Assembly (NCBI RefSeq): GCF_000346465.2
Contig: NC_034014.1
Coordinates: 26,545,600-26,609,599, forward strand
DNA length: 64,000 bases
From: Prunus persica
Lineage: Eukaryota; Streptophyta; Magnoliopsida; Rosales; Rosaceae
Reading direction: 5' to 3'
A program made the translations under genes and the position numbers. A model generated the notes under the pieces. It was not told where the DNA came from. It did not search any database and saw nothing but the letters and a program-made list of their open reading frames with translations. How positions within the stretch are numbered: position 1 is the stretch's first letter; each line of letters starts with the position of its first letter. Of this stretch, positions 10,391 through 24,900 are shown piece after piece.

Positions 10391-11856
10391 CTCATTAGTT
10401 ATTACTAAAGTTCAGAATGCTGAACCATACTATAGCTCTTCACCTTTTACATGTTCATGATCAATAACCTAATCAATTACATTAGATGATCAAAGCCAGA
10501 GTCCCAAAAAATTCAAAACAAGGAAACACAGAGAGAGAGACGGTGAAGTCATTTTTCTGAAATCCTGTTCGAACTTGTGAAGAAAAGGATTGCAAACTAA
10601 AGTTTCATTCACCATGGAAGTTGAATTGCTATACACAAAAGTCTAAAGCAGACATTGTCAAAATAAAGTATATGGGAATTTTCTGATATATTAAGATATT
10701 TCAAATATGTATTCTTCTCCATTTATAAAAAAAGTATAAAGATGTATTAACCTTAGACAAAATAGGAAATAAATCTCAATTACGATAGGACTAAATAAAC
10801 TTCATCCAAAACGAAAACGGACTAAATAAAATGGTAAGTAACCAAAGTCCTAACTAAGTAAGGACTCGCCAAGAGACATCAGTGGAATGAAAATCTAACC
10901 ATTCAAAAACAGAAAGACTTGAGGCTCTTAAGTACAGAATGTTTCTAAGATATTTATGGTCCACACTCACAGCAGAGAAGGCATTTAGTTCTCAAACAAG
11001 CAATTCAAAACTATCACAATTCACCAAAAAAATATGAAAGAAAGAAAGCAGTCCAAGATTTACTTACAATTTTCTGAGACTCTGAGTTTCTATACTTCTG
11101 TGATAAGAGAAGAGAGCTATGGATGGTGAACAAATAATCAGAGAGGTTCACATGCAAACATTACTTCATTTTTCTTGTCTGCCTTCACCAAGTCTTTCCC
11201 AATTACCGGTCTTCAGCCAGTGACATATGTCCTCCGGCCGGAACAGAAGGATATTTGTCAGACTAGAAAAAGCAAACAGACGAGCAAAAAGGAAAAAAGT
11301 TTGCAAAAGCTATACCACTATTTTTCTTTACAAAGAATAAAATAAAATAATTCAATTCTTAATGCAGTAAAGATTCAAAACGGTACTCCCGCGCACATGT
11401 CGGGTCCACGTCAATTTGGACCGCCCGGGACCCACACAAAGGTAAGAAAAGCTTCACGAGCTCAAAAGAAACTCCGACTTTTTTCAACCCAAAGTTTTTG
11501 GGTGGTCGGCCGCTTAAGTGCCACATGTCACTGGAACAAGTGACCTGATATTTATACCAATTTAATTTTTTAATTTTTTTGGGTCCTGAAAAAAAGAAAA
11601 AGAATAAAAAGAAATTGAGGCTTTGCCTGGTAGTGAAATTGTGGTGCTTTTGCCTTGATCTGAGTTTGTTTTGACCTTACATTTACAGCAACATTACAAA
11701 CATTTTAAGGTAATCTGCTTACTACATAAATTACGAACTGAACAAATACATATGCTTTCTGTTTCTAACAAGCTCACAGGTTGAGAGTGGTGCCCCACTA
11801 CAAAGGAGTTTACAGAGGAAAACAATGGAGATATTGACAATAGTATTCTGAGAGCT
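10391..11856. other. Intergenic region between the DUF2985-like and ligase genes
   Basis: Probable leader exon of the DUF2985-like gene above position 11067 (minus strand donor there). A GC-rich island at about 11380-11540 has G-box-like ccacatgtc and may be promoter. The last part before 11857 is the 3' flank of the ligase gene. Confidence 0.4.
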
Positions 11857-14360
11857 TCATATGGACCTCTCTAATGCCAAATCAAGCAGTGTACGGAAAA
11901 ACTGGTGAGGGTACATGGGTGGTTCCTCTGCCAGTGCCTGAAAATGCACAACAAAAGGTCTAACCAGTTAGCAGTTCCTACTTCCTGTAGGTGAGGATCT
12001 CTTTGTTGTTGGGATTTGTGTGCTCTATAAAAATTAAATCAATATGCTCATTCTAAAAAAGTTTTTGAGATATCAAATTCTTTGGCTTGCCAGTGAGTGT
12101 TTTTATTTGAATAATATTACATGTTTTTTCTAATAAGATGCAAAAGCAAAACGTGCTGGTTGAATTTCCAATTGCAAATTCAAAACAATTATTATTGGAT
12201 GCGAAGTAATTCTCTCCCCTCAATAGAAAAAGTTTGAGTGGAAATACCTGATGAATAAGGACAGTGGAAGGCGTCATTCCAGGCACCGTATTGACCTCTA
12301 TGATCAAGACCTTTGGAAAATGAAATTGACAACAGAGTGAAAATGAGATGACTAATAAAATATATCCACACTTTTTTGGGAGAGTCATCCAAACTCCAAT
12401 CAGTCAGGCAAAGAAAAAAAGATATAAAGGAGAATGTCCATAAACATCATACCTCGCCACTATCCACATTGACAAATGCATCAATTCGGGAAAATCCCTC
12501 CAATTCAAGAGTGTTTGCAATTATTTCAATACGTCGCTTACTTCTCTGCAAGGCCTCGTTGCTGATTTAAGGAGGGGAAAAAGACATTAGAACAATATGA
12601 TTCAAACATACAAAAAGAAAAAGGAAAATATCTTCGAAGTCAAACACGAGAAAAGGAAAACCATAGAAGTACAAAATCATTCCTCACTAAACAATACTCC
12701 TAATAAACGGATCCATCATTTCCTCAAAATAAAGGTTCTTGACAAACCTAATAATTGATGATGGAGGTGGAGTGAGATTGATGCCAGTCCCACCTGCAAA
12801 TGCAAGTGAATTGTTATTAATGATATGTCATCAGGAAACTTAAGTAAAAAACCAAACCCGTAAAAAAATGAACAAAGAAAACATTTAACAAAAGCTTACC
12901 TTGAAATTTCTCCTCAAGTGATAAAATGTCACCACTCTCCCGGACAGTGATGCTAGGACTCAATGAACTCATTGATCCTTGTTTCCCAATAACGCCAACA
13001 GTTATTTCAACCCATCTACTCTGTCCACTCCACAAGATCTGATGTCCATTTTCATTTCTAGATACAATTATATTATCAGTATTGATAAAAGGTTCAAAGA
13101 TTAAGAGCTCCGGGGGGGGGTTTGGCATCTCAATGGTTCCATGTGCCTACATCAAAAACCGAAATCAAAACTTAAAGGTGGTATATTAGTTTTCTGTAAA
13201 ATGGATAAATGAAGGCCATACAGAGAAATCTGCAATTAAACCATTCCATACCTTTGACAAACTATTCGGAGGAATCCGGAGAACACAGTCTTCCAATGCT
13301 TTTACATAGACTGAAAGGTCTTCGGCGCAGCTGCAGCACAAACGAAGTGCCATAAGAGCTTCCTAGTATAACTATTCACTACCATTGAACAGAACATGAA
13401 AAAAAAAAAGGTACACCAAGGATTAACCTACCATAACCTTGCGACCCCAGTTGAGCATCCATCTCTTGCTGGTTTAACACATATTGTTTCACACTGAAGC
13501 TTTGAGATCAAATCATGCCATACATTTCCTATTGGTGTACTAAGGAGATCCTCTTTTCTCCTCAAATCTTTGTTTATAGTAAGAACTCCCAAGTCCGACA
13601 GCTGTTCATTATAAGATATCACAATACTTTGTTAACTAGCAAAATATGTGGGTCATATAAAGCACAAATGATAACAACAAAACCTAATTCATCTTCTTGG
13701 ACATGTACTTATGAATTAATTAGCATACATGATTCAGAGCAAGAGATGTTGCAAGTTTGTCCATACAAATCTTTGAAGCCATCACTCCAGGACCTTTACT
13801 TAACCAATAAGAAAGAAGGTCAACAACAAAAACAAGACAACAAGATCTTCCTAAACCGAGTATTGATTAGAAAAAACCTGTATGTGGAATCCCTTCAGCT
13901 TCCAACAAAGACTGAAGTGTGCCATCTTCACCAATGCCTCCATGTACTATGAAATATGAATAACATTAGATAAAACCTCATAAGTACTTTAAACCTTTTA
14001 TTTTTTGAATCTTCTGATCTCTAAGCACAGTTGCATGGAGCCTAGTCACACTCTTATAAGTTGTTCTTGATTCTTACCAATTATGTTCACAAAAATAGTG
14101 ACTTACAAAAATGAAAACCAATAAAATCAATTAGAAGTCATATCCACCAAGGCTTCGGAGTTAAGGCTGTGTCTACTACTAATAGCTGAGAGAACCACTT
14201 GATACTATTCTGTTAGCAGCTAAAGAACCTACAAATTCTTCTTGCCCAAGTCCCTAAATAACAGAATCAGAACCCTATGAATCTATGATTTTAAACTAAT
14301 TAAAAAGTCTGTGTCAACTAAGTGTCCACGTATTCCTTTCCAGCCATGCACATTGTCATC

Positions 14361-14400
<40 letters not shown>

Positions 14401-15373
14401 CTTCTGTTTCAGCAAAGATGGTTCATAAAATCAACACTCCATTTGGACTATATTTGGCCACAACACAACCAATACAAGTGAAATTCTTTTTAAAACACCC
14501 AGACGATCTCTCAGACATTAGTAATTATGTTATATTGTACTGATATAATGAAGAAAATAAAATATTAACAATCTATCACTAGCAGATAATGGTTGACAAA
14601 GAAAACCTGCAAGAAAAACTGTAGCCTGAGCTTCCTTGGCTAGCTTGATCCACTGTTCAACTGTTAATTTTAAAGGTGGTTCATCAGTAATATCAAAACC
14701 CGTAAACCAGGAATGTTTCTTCAAGCCTTCCATGAGATTTTGAACAACTCTGTTCCTTAATTGAGATGTAAGTGCAACTCGGTCAGGTTCAATAGCCTCT
14801 GTGCATGCATCAAGAACTTCCTCTGTGGTGTGTCTTAGCACAAGAGAATAACTGTTCACGAAGAAACCTAATTAAATTGTATGAAGAAAGAGTGTTTAGA
14901 GGAAGAGGGCCCTGTATACAACACCCATATGCTTTAGTTAAGGACTTGGACCGCACTGAAGTTTCATTGTCACCCTAAAACATTTTAATGCTCTTTTGGA
15001 CTGCATTGGTAGATATCTTGGTTTCAAGGTATTTAAGTACATAGCAAATGAAACGGCAATTAATAACTCAGGATTCCGGTAGATCTTCCATAGCATAATA
15101 TGCATGTCAAGGAAGATGGAGAATTAACTAGCCTATATATATCATAAGAAAATAAAAGTTGCCAAAAATGTTCACAGGTTTGCTGAAGTATCACTTTGAG
15201 GGGCAAACAAGACTTCTAATGTTCTACACCAATTTTCATTTCGAGTAGTAATTCTAATAAATGAGTATAACTTCAATAAGAGAAGTGGAAGCACACATAA
15301 AATGATACATATAACTTACACTAACAAAAAGAAGTGATCTTCACTTGTCCCCCACCTTGTGCACCCATCCATC

Positions 15374-15434
<61 letters not shown>

Positions 15435-18400
15435 TTACGGTAAAGACCAAACTGTTCTGGAACTCACATCAACTTCGTTAGATGAATCTCCAGTTGTAGG
15501 GGCAAGCAAACATGGAATTACTTCGAGCTGTAGCCAACAAGATTGTCAATGTCAGACAAAGTCATAACTATCATGCACTTTGATCAAATAAAGAATACTT
15601 CTAACAACAATATAGTTATCTACAGAGTGAATTAATTCTAAATCATTGATCAACTACTGAAGATAGTCTCAGGGGAAGTTGAAAAAGAGCCACTAAAATT
15701 CTTCAAACACAGAATCAAAGCTTTGATGAGACGTTCCTCTTCTAGATGAAAAACATTAACAGATGTTCAATTTTAAATGACCGTAAACGCTTATAAAAAT
15801 AGCTAACTCATATGCTTATACATTCATCATCTTGAAAATTTTCAAAATAGGATTGTCTCACTGAAAATTTTCAAATTAGGATTGTCTCCCTGAAAATTTC
15901 TATGTAGCGTCTTGAAAATTTAACCAATGTCCCCATTTTGAACATTTCACACTTCCAAACCATAAAGCATATTGTACACTCAAAAAACCATGCCCCATGA
16001 ATTGGACACTTACATCATCAAAAGCTTGCAAGTTGAGCCAAACATTTGTTCCGCTGATAAGAGATACTTGTCTCTCTGATGAATCTCCTCCAAAAATAAC
16101 AAAAACTTTGCGAGTGCCTTTGCAATTATGAACTGCTTCATTAAGCAGTGAGGTTTTTGATCTTCTAGGTGCATAATCTGATACACTGCCAAATGATGCA
16201 AGATTCGGATACCGCACACAAGCATGACGAATTATGCTCCGGAGAATATTTGAATGTGAAAAACCAACCTGGATCAGAAAAGCAGGTTTTCAAGCAAGTT
16301 AGTGGCACCAAAATGTAACAGGTACTGAGAAAATAGAAAACAAGAAATGGCAGGCGAGGGGAGATGTCATGCACAACAGCTTTTCATGATTTGCATGTCA
16401 TTTGCTGCCTGAACTCTGTAAGTCATTCTTAAAGGCATGCTTAATATTTTCCATACAACAATGCTAAAGCTGCTATTGTAGTGATTAATGTAAAATACTA
16501 AGATGCTAAAAACAACAATCATTCACACTGTATAGAATCTATAACGACTTCCATTAAAACACAATTAAAATTTGAAGCACCTTCGAGGCTTGCTGAAACA
16601 AAAAGCTGGTCTGCTCCATCCCACTAATCTGATGAATGAAATAAAGATAGTATGAATATCTAAGAAGAATCAACACCTAGAATAAATATCATTGAGATTA
16701 TTAGACAGCCTTCTTACCAGGTTAATGTCAGTAAATAATATTGTACCCATCTCAGTCCTTCCGAATTTGCTATCTGATGATGATGTTACATGAATAGATT
16801 GAGGCAGAAACCATCCATCAATTCGAGCAAAGTCACGGAGGCCAAGCTTTTGGAATAACCGAGATGCTCCTTCTCGAATACTTTCAATGACATCAATAGG
16901 AAAACGAGGTGGAGTGTGATAGGCAACCTGTTTGGCATGCATAGACTAAAAATCAGAAAGATGACATAGGAGAAATTTATTACACATCACGCACCAGAAG
17001 TCAAATAATAAACATTTTATGAACCCTTTCAAATAGACAGAAAAATGTGGACATATAAAATAACACAGACGTAGTGATTCTGTAAGGTCAAAAACTGGTC
17101 TACCTGCTGTGTTGGAAGGTATTTCCTCCGGTAGTTGAAAATTGCATCCTTCTCCGTAACATCAACACTGCCATGGAATTGAAGTTCCACCTGGTCATTT
17201 GAAGGAGTAATATTAATCAATATCCATTATATGTGTAATATACCTACAAGGTGATAATGATTTCCTCTATATTCCAACTAATTATTTGCAATACAATGAC
17301 ATGAAGCAAACACAGAAATGGAGCATTCATACCTCGCTTGGTAGTAATACAACAGGATGGCAATCTAAACCAGATCCCACATCAAGAACAATCGCTGTAA
17401 ACTCACTCCCTCCTTCAAGAAAGATTTCAACTAGGACTCTGGAATCAATTCCCTATCAAACAGGAAAAAGAGAACAAATTTTATCAGTGAACGCTTTCTA
17501 CTCTATATTTGAAGCCACATTTTTCAAAATTAATTTCAGGATATTGCACCTTCTATTTCCAACTAAATTCATATTCAAACCAACATGGTCCAAGTTCATG
17601 CACATGGTTAAAACTCTCTTGAAACATTTAGAAGAGTGAGAGTTTAAGAAAGAAAAAAAAAAAGGGAACAAAGAAATAACGAAAACTACCTCTGTAATAA
17701 CTGCATTAGCCTTGCTAAGGGAATCAGCCAGGCCATATGCAACCGTAACACCAATGCTTGATCCTGCTCGTGTTGGTTTTACCTGGAACAAGATAATAAA
17801 GATGTTATATTATCATAAATAGACCAAATAAAACACTATTACACTCTGGGTTTGATTACATTACAGCACTAAATATGTGCCTTACCACAACTTTCCCTGA
17901 TTTAGGGTCCAGTTGATTTCTTGCAAACCACTTTGACAGTTCAGATTCATCTGCTTCACTTCCCTATACGTCATTAGGGTCAGAGAAACTAAAAAGAACA
18001 AATACATCAACGCCTTCACAAAATTATAAACAACCATCCAAATTACTGTATCCTCAATTTGTGACAGAAACAAACTTCAAAAGTGCAACTAATGATGCCA
18101 TCATGCATGGGAAAAAATAAGGCAGCCTACTGAAGTCTAGGTTGTTGGAAATTATGACTTAGTTACATAAATTATTGTACAGATGCTCATCCCTCATTAT
18201 GTGGATAAAGAAAATTTTGACAAAAGCGTGCATTTTATAAATATAGACAACTAAGTCGGGATAGTACCTGTATTAAACAACTTGGTACTGTTATGAATCC
18301 TTGTCTGCTGAGCTCCAATGAGGCATTGTACTGCGCCATAATTCAAAAGCACAAACAGTTATTGTCATCTTCTATCTTTTTAACTCTTTCTCTATATATA

Positions 18401-19481
18401 TTAAAATTATTTATACAATTGAAGTAACAATCATTGTCCAATTCGTCATCTCGTACCTTGTCGAATGCTTGGCAACATTCACTTGATCCCGTGCCAACAA
18501 ATGGAATTTTATACTTTTCCAGCAACTCCTGAAACATCATATTGTTGAAATATTACATACCAAAGCAAGAAATAGAAAATAAATCCATTAGTGTGTGTTT
18601 GTGTTGCAAACTTGCAGTGGAAGTAAAGGTTATGCAATAGTACACCTGAATGCCACCATCTTCACCAAATTTACCATGTATGACTGGAAACACTATGTCC
18701 ACAGAGGCAGCCAGGTGTTCGGCGAAGTCAGACAAAGACTCGAAACCTTGGGCAAGGCTGCAGAAACTCACAGTTAGCCAGCTCAACATATTTGGTCTCT
18801 GCGAGAAGGAGACGGCATATTCCGAAGTTCCAAAATACAAAAACTTACCTTGCAAGTTTAAAATCAAAATCCGCAGGAGTGTTTGAGTATACCTGTGAAT
18901 GTGCAAAATTTAGAAGCAGGAAAAGAAACAAGTTCAAATTTTTTTTAAAGCAATGCATGATATACAAACCTGAGCAGGGGATATTGCGAACGCATTAAGG
19001 TCAGTATCAATGTAATAGCAATTCACATGTATATCACCTCCCTGTTTCAAAATTCAAAGGAAACAGCAATTTTCTTACTATCTATTTCCACTATTTTCTC
19101 GGAATCCAAACAGAATTTGAAGGAAACCACGTGTAGCTCTATAGTGAAGAAAAGCTTTACCTGAATGTGATCAAGAACTGATCGAGCTGAGTTGAGAGAA
19201 ATTCCACGCTCCGCCGAGGGACCTCCACAAATTACCCCCACTCTCAGAACCCTAACTCTCTCATTCTCTTCTCTCTCAATAAGTCGATCGTCCACCACCT
19301 CCACGGAGGCGCGTGGGACCCCGATGCTCCTCCACCGCGCCGGCGAAGCACAACTTCTCAAGCTCTGCTTCAATCGCAACAAGCTGAAGTTCTGCGCGCA
19401 CAGAAGCGGTTCCGGAGCGGCATCGTTTTGTTTGGGGCGAAGTAAAGCAAAGCTGGAGCAGCCAAATGCGATCGCTGCCAT
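11857..19481 (-). CDS. DDL: Tandem D-alanine--D-alanine ligase, plastid-type, 24 exons
   Basis: Exons, in coding order: 19481-19161, 19041-18970, 18892-18849, 18757-18646, 18528-18457, 18330-18268, 17963-17886, 17782-17690, 17452-17333, 17190-17104, 16927-16718, 16628-16581, 16268-16014, 15527-15439, 14851-14607, 13946-13878, 13793-13729, 13601-13432, 13330-13252, 13146-12900, 12793-12748, 12561-12453, 12310-12248, 11937-11857. All introns are GT-AG, phases join without a break, and the product is 945 residues. Residues 1-60 are Ser/Ala/Arg-rich with few acids, like a plastid transit peptide. Two ATP-grasp ligase modules follow. Module 1 (about 77-440) has GGPSAERGISLNSA, VIHGKFGEDGGIQ and DINLISGM. 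Module 2 (about 495-945) has IFGGDSSERQVSL, VHGGIGEDGTLQ and the classical EVNTVPGMTPS. The bacterial enzyme joins two D-Ala for peptidoglycan. Plants keep a double-length plastid homologue, linked in mosses to plastid division. Introns contain CT (about 14367-14397) and GA (about 15378-15431) microsatellites. Confidence 0.93.
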
Positions 19482-21180
19482 CGGAAAATGATCGTCGGGA
19501 CGCTAGTGAGAGAGAGAGTGAGCAGGTAGTGAAAACATAGTTAAATTTTTCTCAATTTATTTTCAAATTTTAATGTTTAAAAATTCGTTTCAGACGGCAG
19601 CAAATGCCAAATTTTGGAGGGAGTGCGTCTTGCTCTGGGTGCTGTTGAAAAAAAATAATTAAAAAAATGTTATTAGCGTGCACTTGTTTCAATTATTTTT
19701 TCGATCATTATTTTTCTGATTAATTTTATAAAGATAATTTTGTTTTCTAGCTATAATTATCACCTAATTTGTCTTATTATTAATTTAATTGTCTATTTTA
19801 ATCTAATTATTCCACTCCCACAAGAAAAGTCCAAGGGTGGTGGAGTGAGGAGGATTTAGCTAATGGATATGGATATGATAGTGAATCCAAAAAAGGCATT
19901 GGTTGAAGTTAAAGTTAAATAAAATCAAAGGGTTAGTTGGAATAATCAGGCACATGATTTGCTCTTATATGCCTCTAAGATACCTACCTAGCTATTCGCT
20001 ATTTGGATATATATATATATATATAATTAAAGTTAAATAAAACATGCTCTAGAAAAGTTAACCAAGAAAAAAAAGTTTGACCAAAAGAAGAAGAAAAGAG
20101 AGTAACACAGCATAGCCCAAGCCCAAAAATGTCGGCCTAACTTTTCTTTAGGCTTAATCAGATTTTTATGGACTAGTTTTCTTCACTTCACCCACCAACT
20201 TTCTGGATCTCAACATGAATAAATGATTGGCGGAGATGAGGTGGGTGGTTCTTTTATGCAAGATTGGCCCAGTTTAACAGAGCACATGATACTAGAATGA
20301 ATACTGTGGCCCAGGCCAGGTCATTGGCTATTATTACAATTTCATAATTTTTTGGATCATCATATAATCCCATTTACATGTTATTTACACAAAAGTAAAA
20401 TAGCAATTTTTTTGTTCAATTACATTTTTGACCCTATTTAGGATGGTTCTACTTAAACCCTCTTTTTTTTTTTTTTTTTGGTTACATTAGGAGGAAAGAA
20501 ATCTTGCATGCCAAGGAAGGAGGAAGGAGGAAGGAGGAGGACCACAACTACTGTGATAATCCCGCTCATCAAACCATCTATTTTTTGTTCTCTATAGAAA
20601 AAAAAAACAAAACCTTTGTTTTAAAAATAAAAAAAAATTTGTGTAATCTCATTTGACCCTTCTTTAAATACACTCAAGTAAGATTTATTTCACAACTCCC
20701 CTTATACTTGCCCTCTCTCTCACCATCACCCTTTGCCCCATCCCCTCTTTATCAAAACATTATTCTAAACTACTCTAATTTATGTAGAAAAATATTCAAA
20801 TTTTAGTGCAACAAGACATGATACAGACATGAGCAAATCGTCTAAACCATATCAAAATCTTTCACAAATCTTTGACTAACGACTAGTCCTTGAACCACCA
20901 ATACCAATACCAAATGAATACTGTCATATTTGAATCACTCACTTTTGTTGACAAAAAGCAATAGTAATTATTGATGAAATATATCATAGTATAAAGTCAC
21001 AAAAGAGTCAAAATGGGTACAATATTTTTAATGACCAAACACTACAATATGTTGATTTGATTTAGAGAGAATTATGCCTAAACCAACAAATACTCAACCC
21101 CCTAATTCAACATCTCTAAGGTACATCAAATTTCTAATGAGTAATAGACTTAAAACAAGAAACAGGAACACCGTTTCACA
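19482..21180. other. Gene-free AT-rich stretch upstream of the ligase gene
   Basis: The first 100 bases are presumably promoter and leader of the ligase gene. An AT microsatellite lies at about 20009-20024 and a T tract at 20462-20479. I see no coding exon. Confidence 0.45.
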
Positions 21181-21183
21181 TTT

Positions 21184-21964
21184 GGCGGACCTATAGAGGC
21201 GCAAGGAGGTGCAATTGCACCTCCCCTCGCCGGAGAAATCCTTGCAGATGCCAAAAAGTTGCACCTGTGCTCAGTCTTTTGGTGCACTCCATCTGTTAGA
21301 CAAAAGGCCCTAGCGAACTGACTCTTCCTTTGCTGTTATGCGCTGTGAGCATGTTGCGCTTCTCTCTTTAAATAAATAATAAAAATAAAAAAACCTCCTG
21401 GCCAAAACAACGTCCTTTTGGGCCAGGTGAAAAAAAAATAGTGTCCTTATTATACAAAGACAACTCGCTGCTGGGGAAAAAAAGTACTGGCATGGTACCA
21501 AAGAGCAGTGGAGGATCCAGAAATTTTTTAACGGAGGTGCAAAATTGATTAAGTATGAAAAATGGTTTTTCGGAATAATCATTTTCTCAAGATAATTTTT
21601 GGCGGCTTTTATTCCTTACACATCAAATAAGAAAATTTAATTTTATGGGATTTTAGTATGAAGTATATATTGACTTAATGAGCCATCATTTTTAGCCTAA
21701 ATCGTATTTTGCACTAAAATCGATTTTTCATATTTTGATTTGGTAGGAATTTGATTTTCTAGTATTTTTATTTGAATCCAAATGGGGGGTACTTCCTTAT
21801 TTACATTGTAAACTTAAGTAAATTGAGTAATATAAAAATAAATTAAAGTAAAGTAATCTGTACACCAGTTGAGCAAATGGGTAGTTTGAAGCACCTACAA
21901 TGGTTTTTTAGGCGAAGGGAGGTGCAGCTGCACCTCCTTGAGCCTTAATGGATTCGCCTCTGCC
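21184..21964. mobile_element. hAT-like non-autonomous element, composite
   Basis: Left end ggcggacctatagaggcgc is followed by aaggaggtgcaattgcacct. The right end, read inversely, is ggcagaggcgaatccattaa followed by ggctcaaggaggtgcagctg. The shared block is AAGGAGGTGCA-TGCACCTCC. A second hAT-type end, cagtggaggatccagaaa, lies inside at 21506-21523, which suggests nesting. No transposase frame and no clear 8-bp target duplication were found. Confidence 0.55.
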
Positions 21965-24900
21965 AAAGAGAGATATGGTGAGTTGGTGAAGAAGAGTGAA
22001 GGGTAAGAAAGATGAGTGTGAGTGGGGTTTTGGAGGGTTTTGCTTGGCATTTTTTCTTATATTCGTGGAAAATGGGGTCAGAGAAAGTTCCACCCAAGAA
22101 AGAGCATGTCCACTGGAGAAGATGAAGTTGATGTCCTTATTGGACACGGAAGAAAGGAAAGTTAAGAAAAAACCTCCCTTGCTGCTATAAAAAAATATGA
22201 TATTTTGAGAGATTTTTTCCGTCCCAACCACACTAGGTCTTTTTCTGTTTTTTAAGAGAGAACTTCATCCAACTCTTTACAAAACATCTTAGCTAATTTT
22301 TTTTTAAAAGTATTTATAAAACATCATATTTATAGCCCTTTTTTTTTTTGGTCCACACTGGTCTTTTTTTTGTTTTTTTGTTTGTTTTGTTTTTGTTTTG
22401 GAGAGAATTCCAAGTCTTTATAAAAATTTAGTCATCGATCAAGTCTACTGCCTTTAAAAATTGCACATTTTTTGAAAAATTTCTAGGTCCGTCAGTGCAC
22501 ATCCTCTCCATCATCCAAAAAAATTCATAAAGCCATACCGGCTAAACCCTTAGTACCACACCGGCTAAACCCCAATCCACACAAACTGGTAACTTTCATT
22601 ATTGTAACCCCAAACGTTGAACTAGAGCCAAAATCCTGTATATATAGGCCAAAAGCAGCAACTAAATCATGGTGACAATGGTGTTTCATGGTGTTTGCTT
22701 CCACATCACATACGAATAGCAACAGTTACTACCTCTATCGACGTCGACGCTGTCGCCTTTGCCGAAATAGATAACACCACCTGTAACTCTTATTACGGCC
22801 AAGCAAAAAACACCCAAACCAAAAAAAAAATTAAAATGCAACCAAATCTACAGCCAGAAACAACAAAAACAAAAAACAAAAAACAAAACCAAGATCCACG
22901 GAAAAAAAAAAAAATGGGAAGAAAAAAGGAGAAGAAAAAAAGGGGATACAGAAAGAGAGAGATTGAGAGGAAAAAGAAAGGAGGAAGATAGAGGCGAGAT
23001 GGAGAGTTAAGGGAGGAGAGGCAGAGGCCACCTCCCCTCGTGCTAGGGTTTTTTTTTTTAACAGATTGGTTGAATATCCGTAACCACCATTTCAAAGACA
23101 AATGAATCTTTCATTTTTAAAGGAATCGCGCATTGACATATATCATCAAAGTGGGAGTTCATATACAATGTACTAATAGTTTCCTGTCAATTAAGTATGG
23201 CCCTGCACGTCTTTATGAAACATCAATATCCAATTAAAACCCTGATTAACGATCTTTAGCTAGCATTTGGGATTTCCATTGTCGTTATACCAAACATGGC
23301 TGCTTTCGTTTTCCCTGTAACTATCAGATATATCACTTCAATCTTCTGAGTTGTAAGCTACCACAAAAATATGATAGCTAGCTCATGCATGTTGCTTCTC
23401 TAACAACCTCAATTATTTGGAAATCTTAGGACGAAGGGACCACTTTGTATGACTACATTGACGGCCAATTTGCATGCTTTTTGTTGTTGTTGTTGTTGTT
23501 GTTTAGGTTAATTCTCTTTGCAAATTATTCGATATATCCTAGTCATACAAGGCTAGCTAGCTTTTTATGAAAGATATCAAACGTGGGCATTTGAAGGGGT
23601 TTGGAAAGTGACTGCTTTTGGTTGGTCCTCCCATGTTTCTTCTTTCGTGTAAGCTAATAACTTTTCTTCATCGACCCTTATTTTGGTCTCACCCTCATTT
23701 GGTCTTAGGGTTCTTCTTTGATGTAAGTGGATTTTTCTTAACTCGTTTTCCTATCATCTCTATTTTGGTCTTGTGCACCTTCCAAAAACAGTTAAAAAGT
23801 GTGAGAGATGCTCTCTCTAAGTGTAATTTCTTGCCTCTTATTTGGTGTAGTTGGTTGCTTCACATTCTTCGAATCCACACACCCTCGATTTCTTCTTGCA
23901 TCACATGTGTTCAAAGAATGTGAAGAAATCAACTAACTTTTGACTTAGTGATATGTATTTGTTCTGTTTGGGAAGAAAAAAAACCCTAAGTTTGAATTCT
24001 TGATTCTCCTTTTATTACATTTACACAGAAACATCATTTTTCATATGCATAAAACTAAGAAAACTAACACATAACAATTTAGTTTTCTCAACGACATCAA
24101 CGGCTGAAAATCATGCGTAATCACAATATTGAACTTTTAGAGCATATGAGATAATTGACTGGATTGAAGAGCCCTAAAAAATAAAGTTTGAAACGTGAAC
24201 GGTTCCCATCCCTAAACCTCTGCTAATTGGATTGATTTACATCAACAATTTGAGAGAAAGGACAGATGTCATAGGATTAGCTATCATTGTTTGAGAAAAA
24301 AAAGGGGTTGGTGAGATGTTTATCCTATTGGGGTGTGAGAATTAATTTTGGTGATAATTATGAAAAACGCCCTCAAGTTTACGTGGTAAAATAATACAAT
24401 AATAGGCTTCAAAATGAGGTCATCTATTACATAATTACGTGACAAATCCTAGATCATTTGAGTGAAGACCCATTTGTACCCACCAAAAAAGAAGATCATG
24501 GATAATGCTTTTCCACTTGATTAGACAAATATAGTCATCATATCATGCTTGTCACTCACAATTGAATTAATGGCGCTTCTCGTCAAACTTTTAACCCAGA
24601 AAGATTCAAACCAACAATCCTCTGTGTGCATACATGAATGTAGCTCGAGTTGTAGAGTTTTATATACACCAACGGCTGAAAATTAGCCATAATGATACTA
24701 AAAGAGTTAATGCGTAGACGTTGCGCCACCATGACGATGCCTTATGCAATCTTGGAGAGTCAATAAAGTTATGTGCAGATTTAGGGCTGATAACACGAAT
24801 GGCCCAGTCTCCAATTACAATTTTTAATATCTTCTTTTGGCGCAAGGATAATTCTTAATCATTTAACAACATATTAATTAAGGGTGTGTTCTTTGTGTAC

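Noticed and set aside
9867..10398. Two overlapping open frames of about 100 codons
   Set aside because: They are made of the tandem repeat unit and have no independent protein character.
15334..15567. Plus-strand frame with an Arg-Glu repeat
   Set aside because: It comes from the GA microsatellite in an intron and the antisense of exon 14 of the ligase gene.
18553..18998. Several 60-120 residue frames inside the ligase locus on both strands
   Set aside because: They overlap exons 3-4 of the ligase gene or its introns and are explained by the spliced model.
22695..23101. Long lysine/arginine-rich and phenylalanine-rich frames
   Set aside because: Low-complexity purine/pyrimidine DNA. Both strands stay open for compositional reasons.
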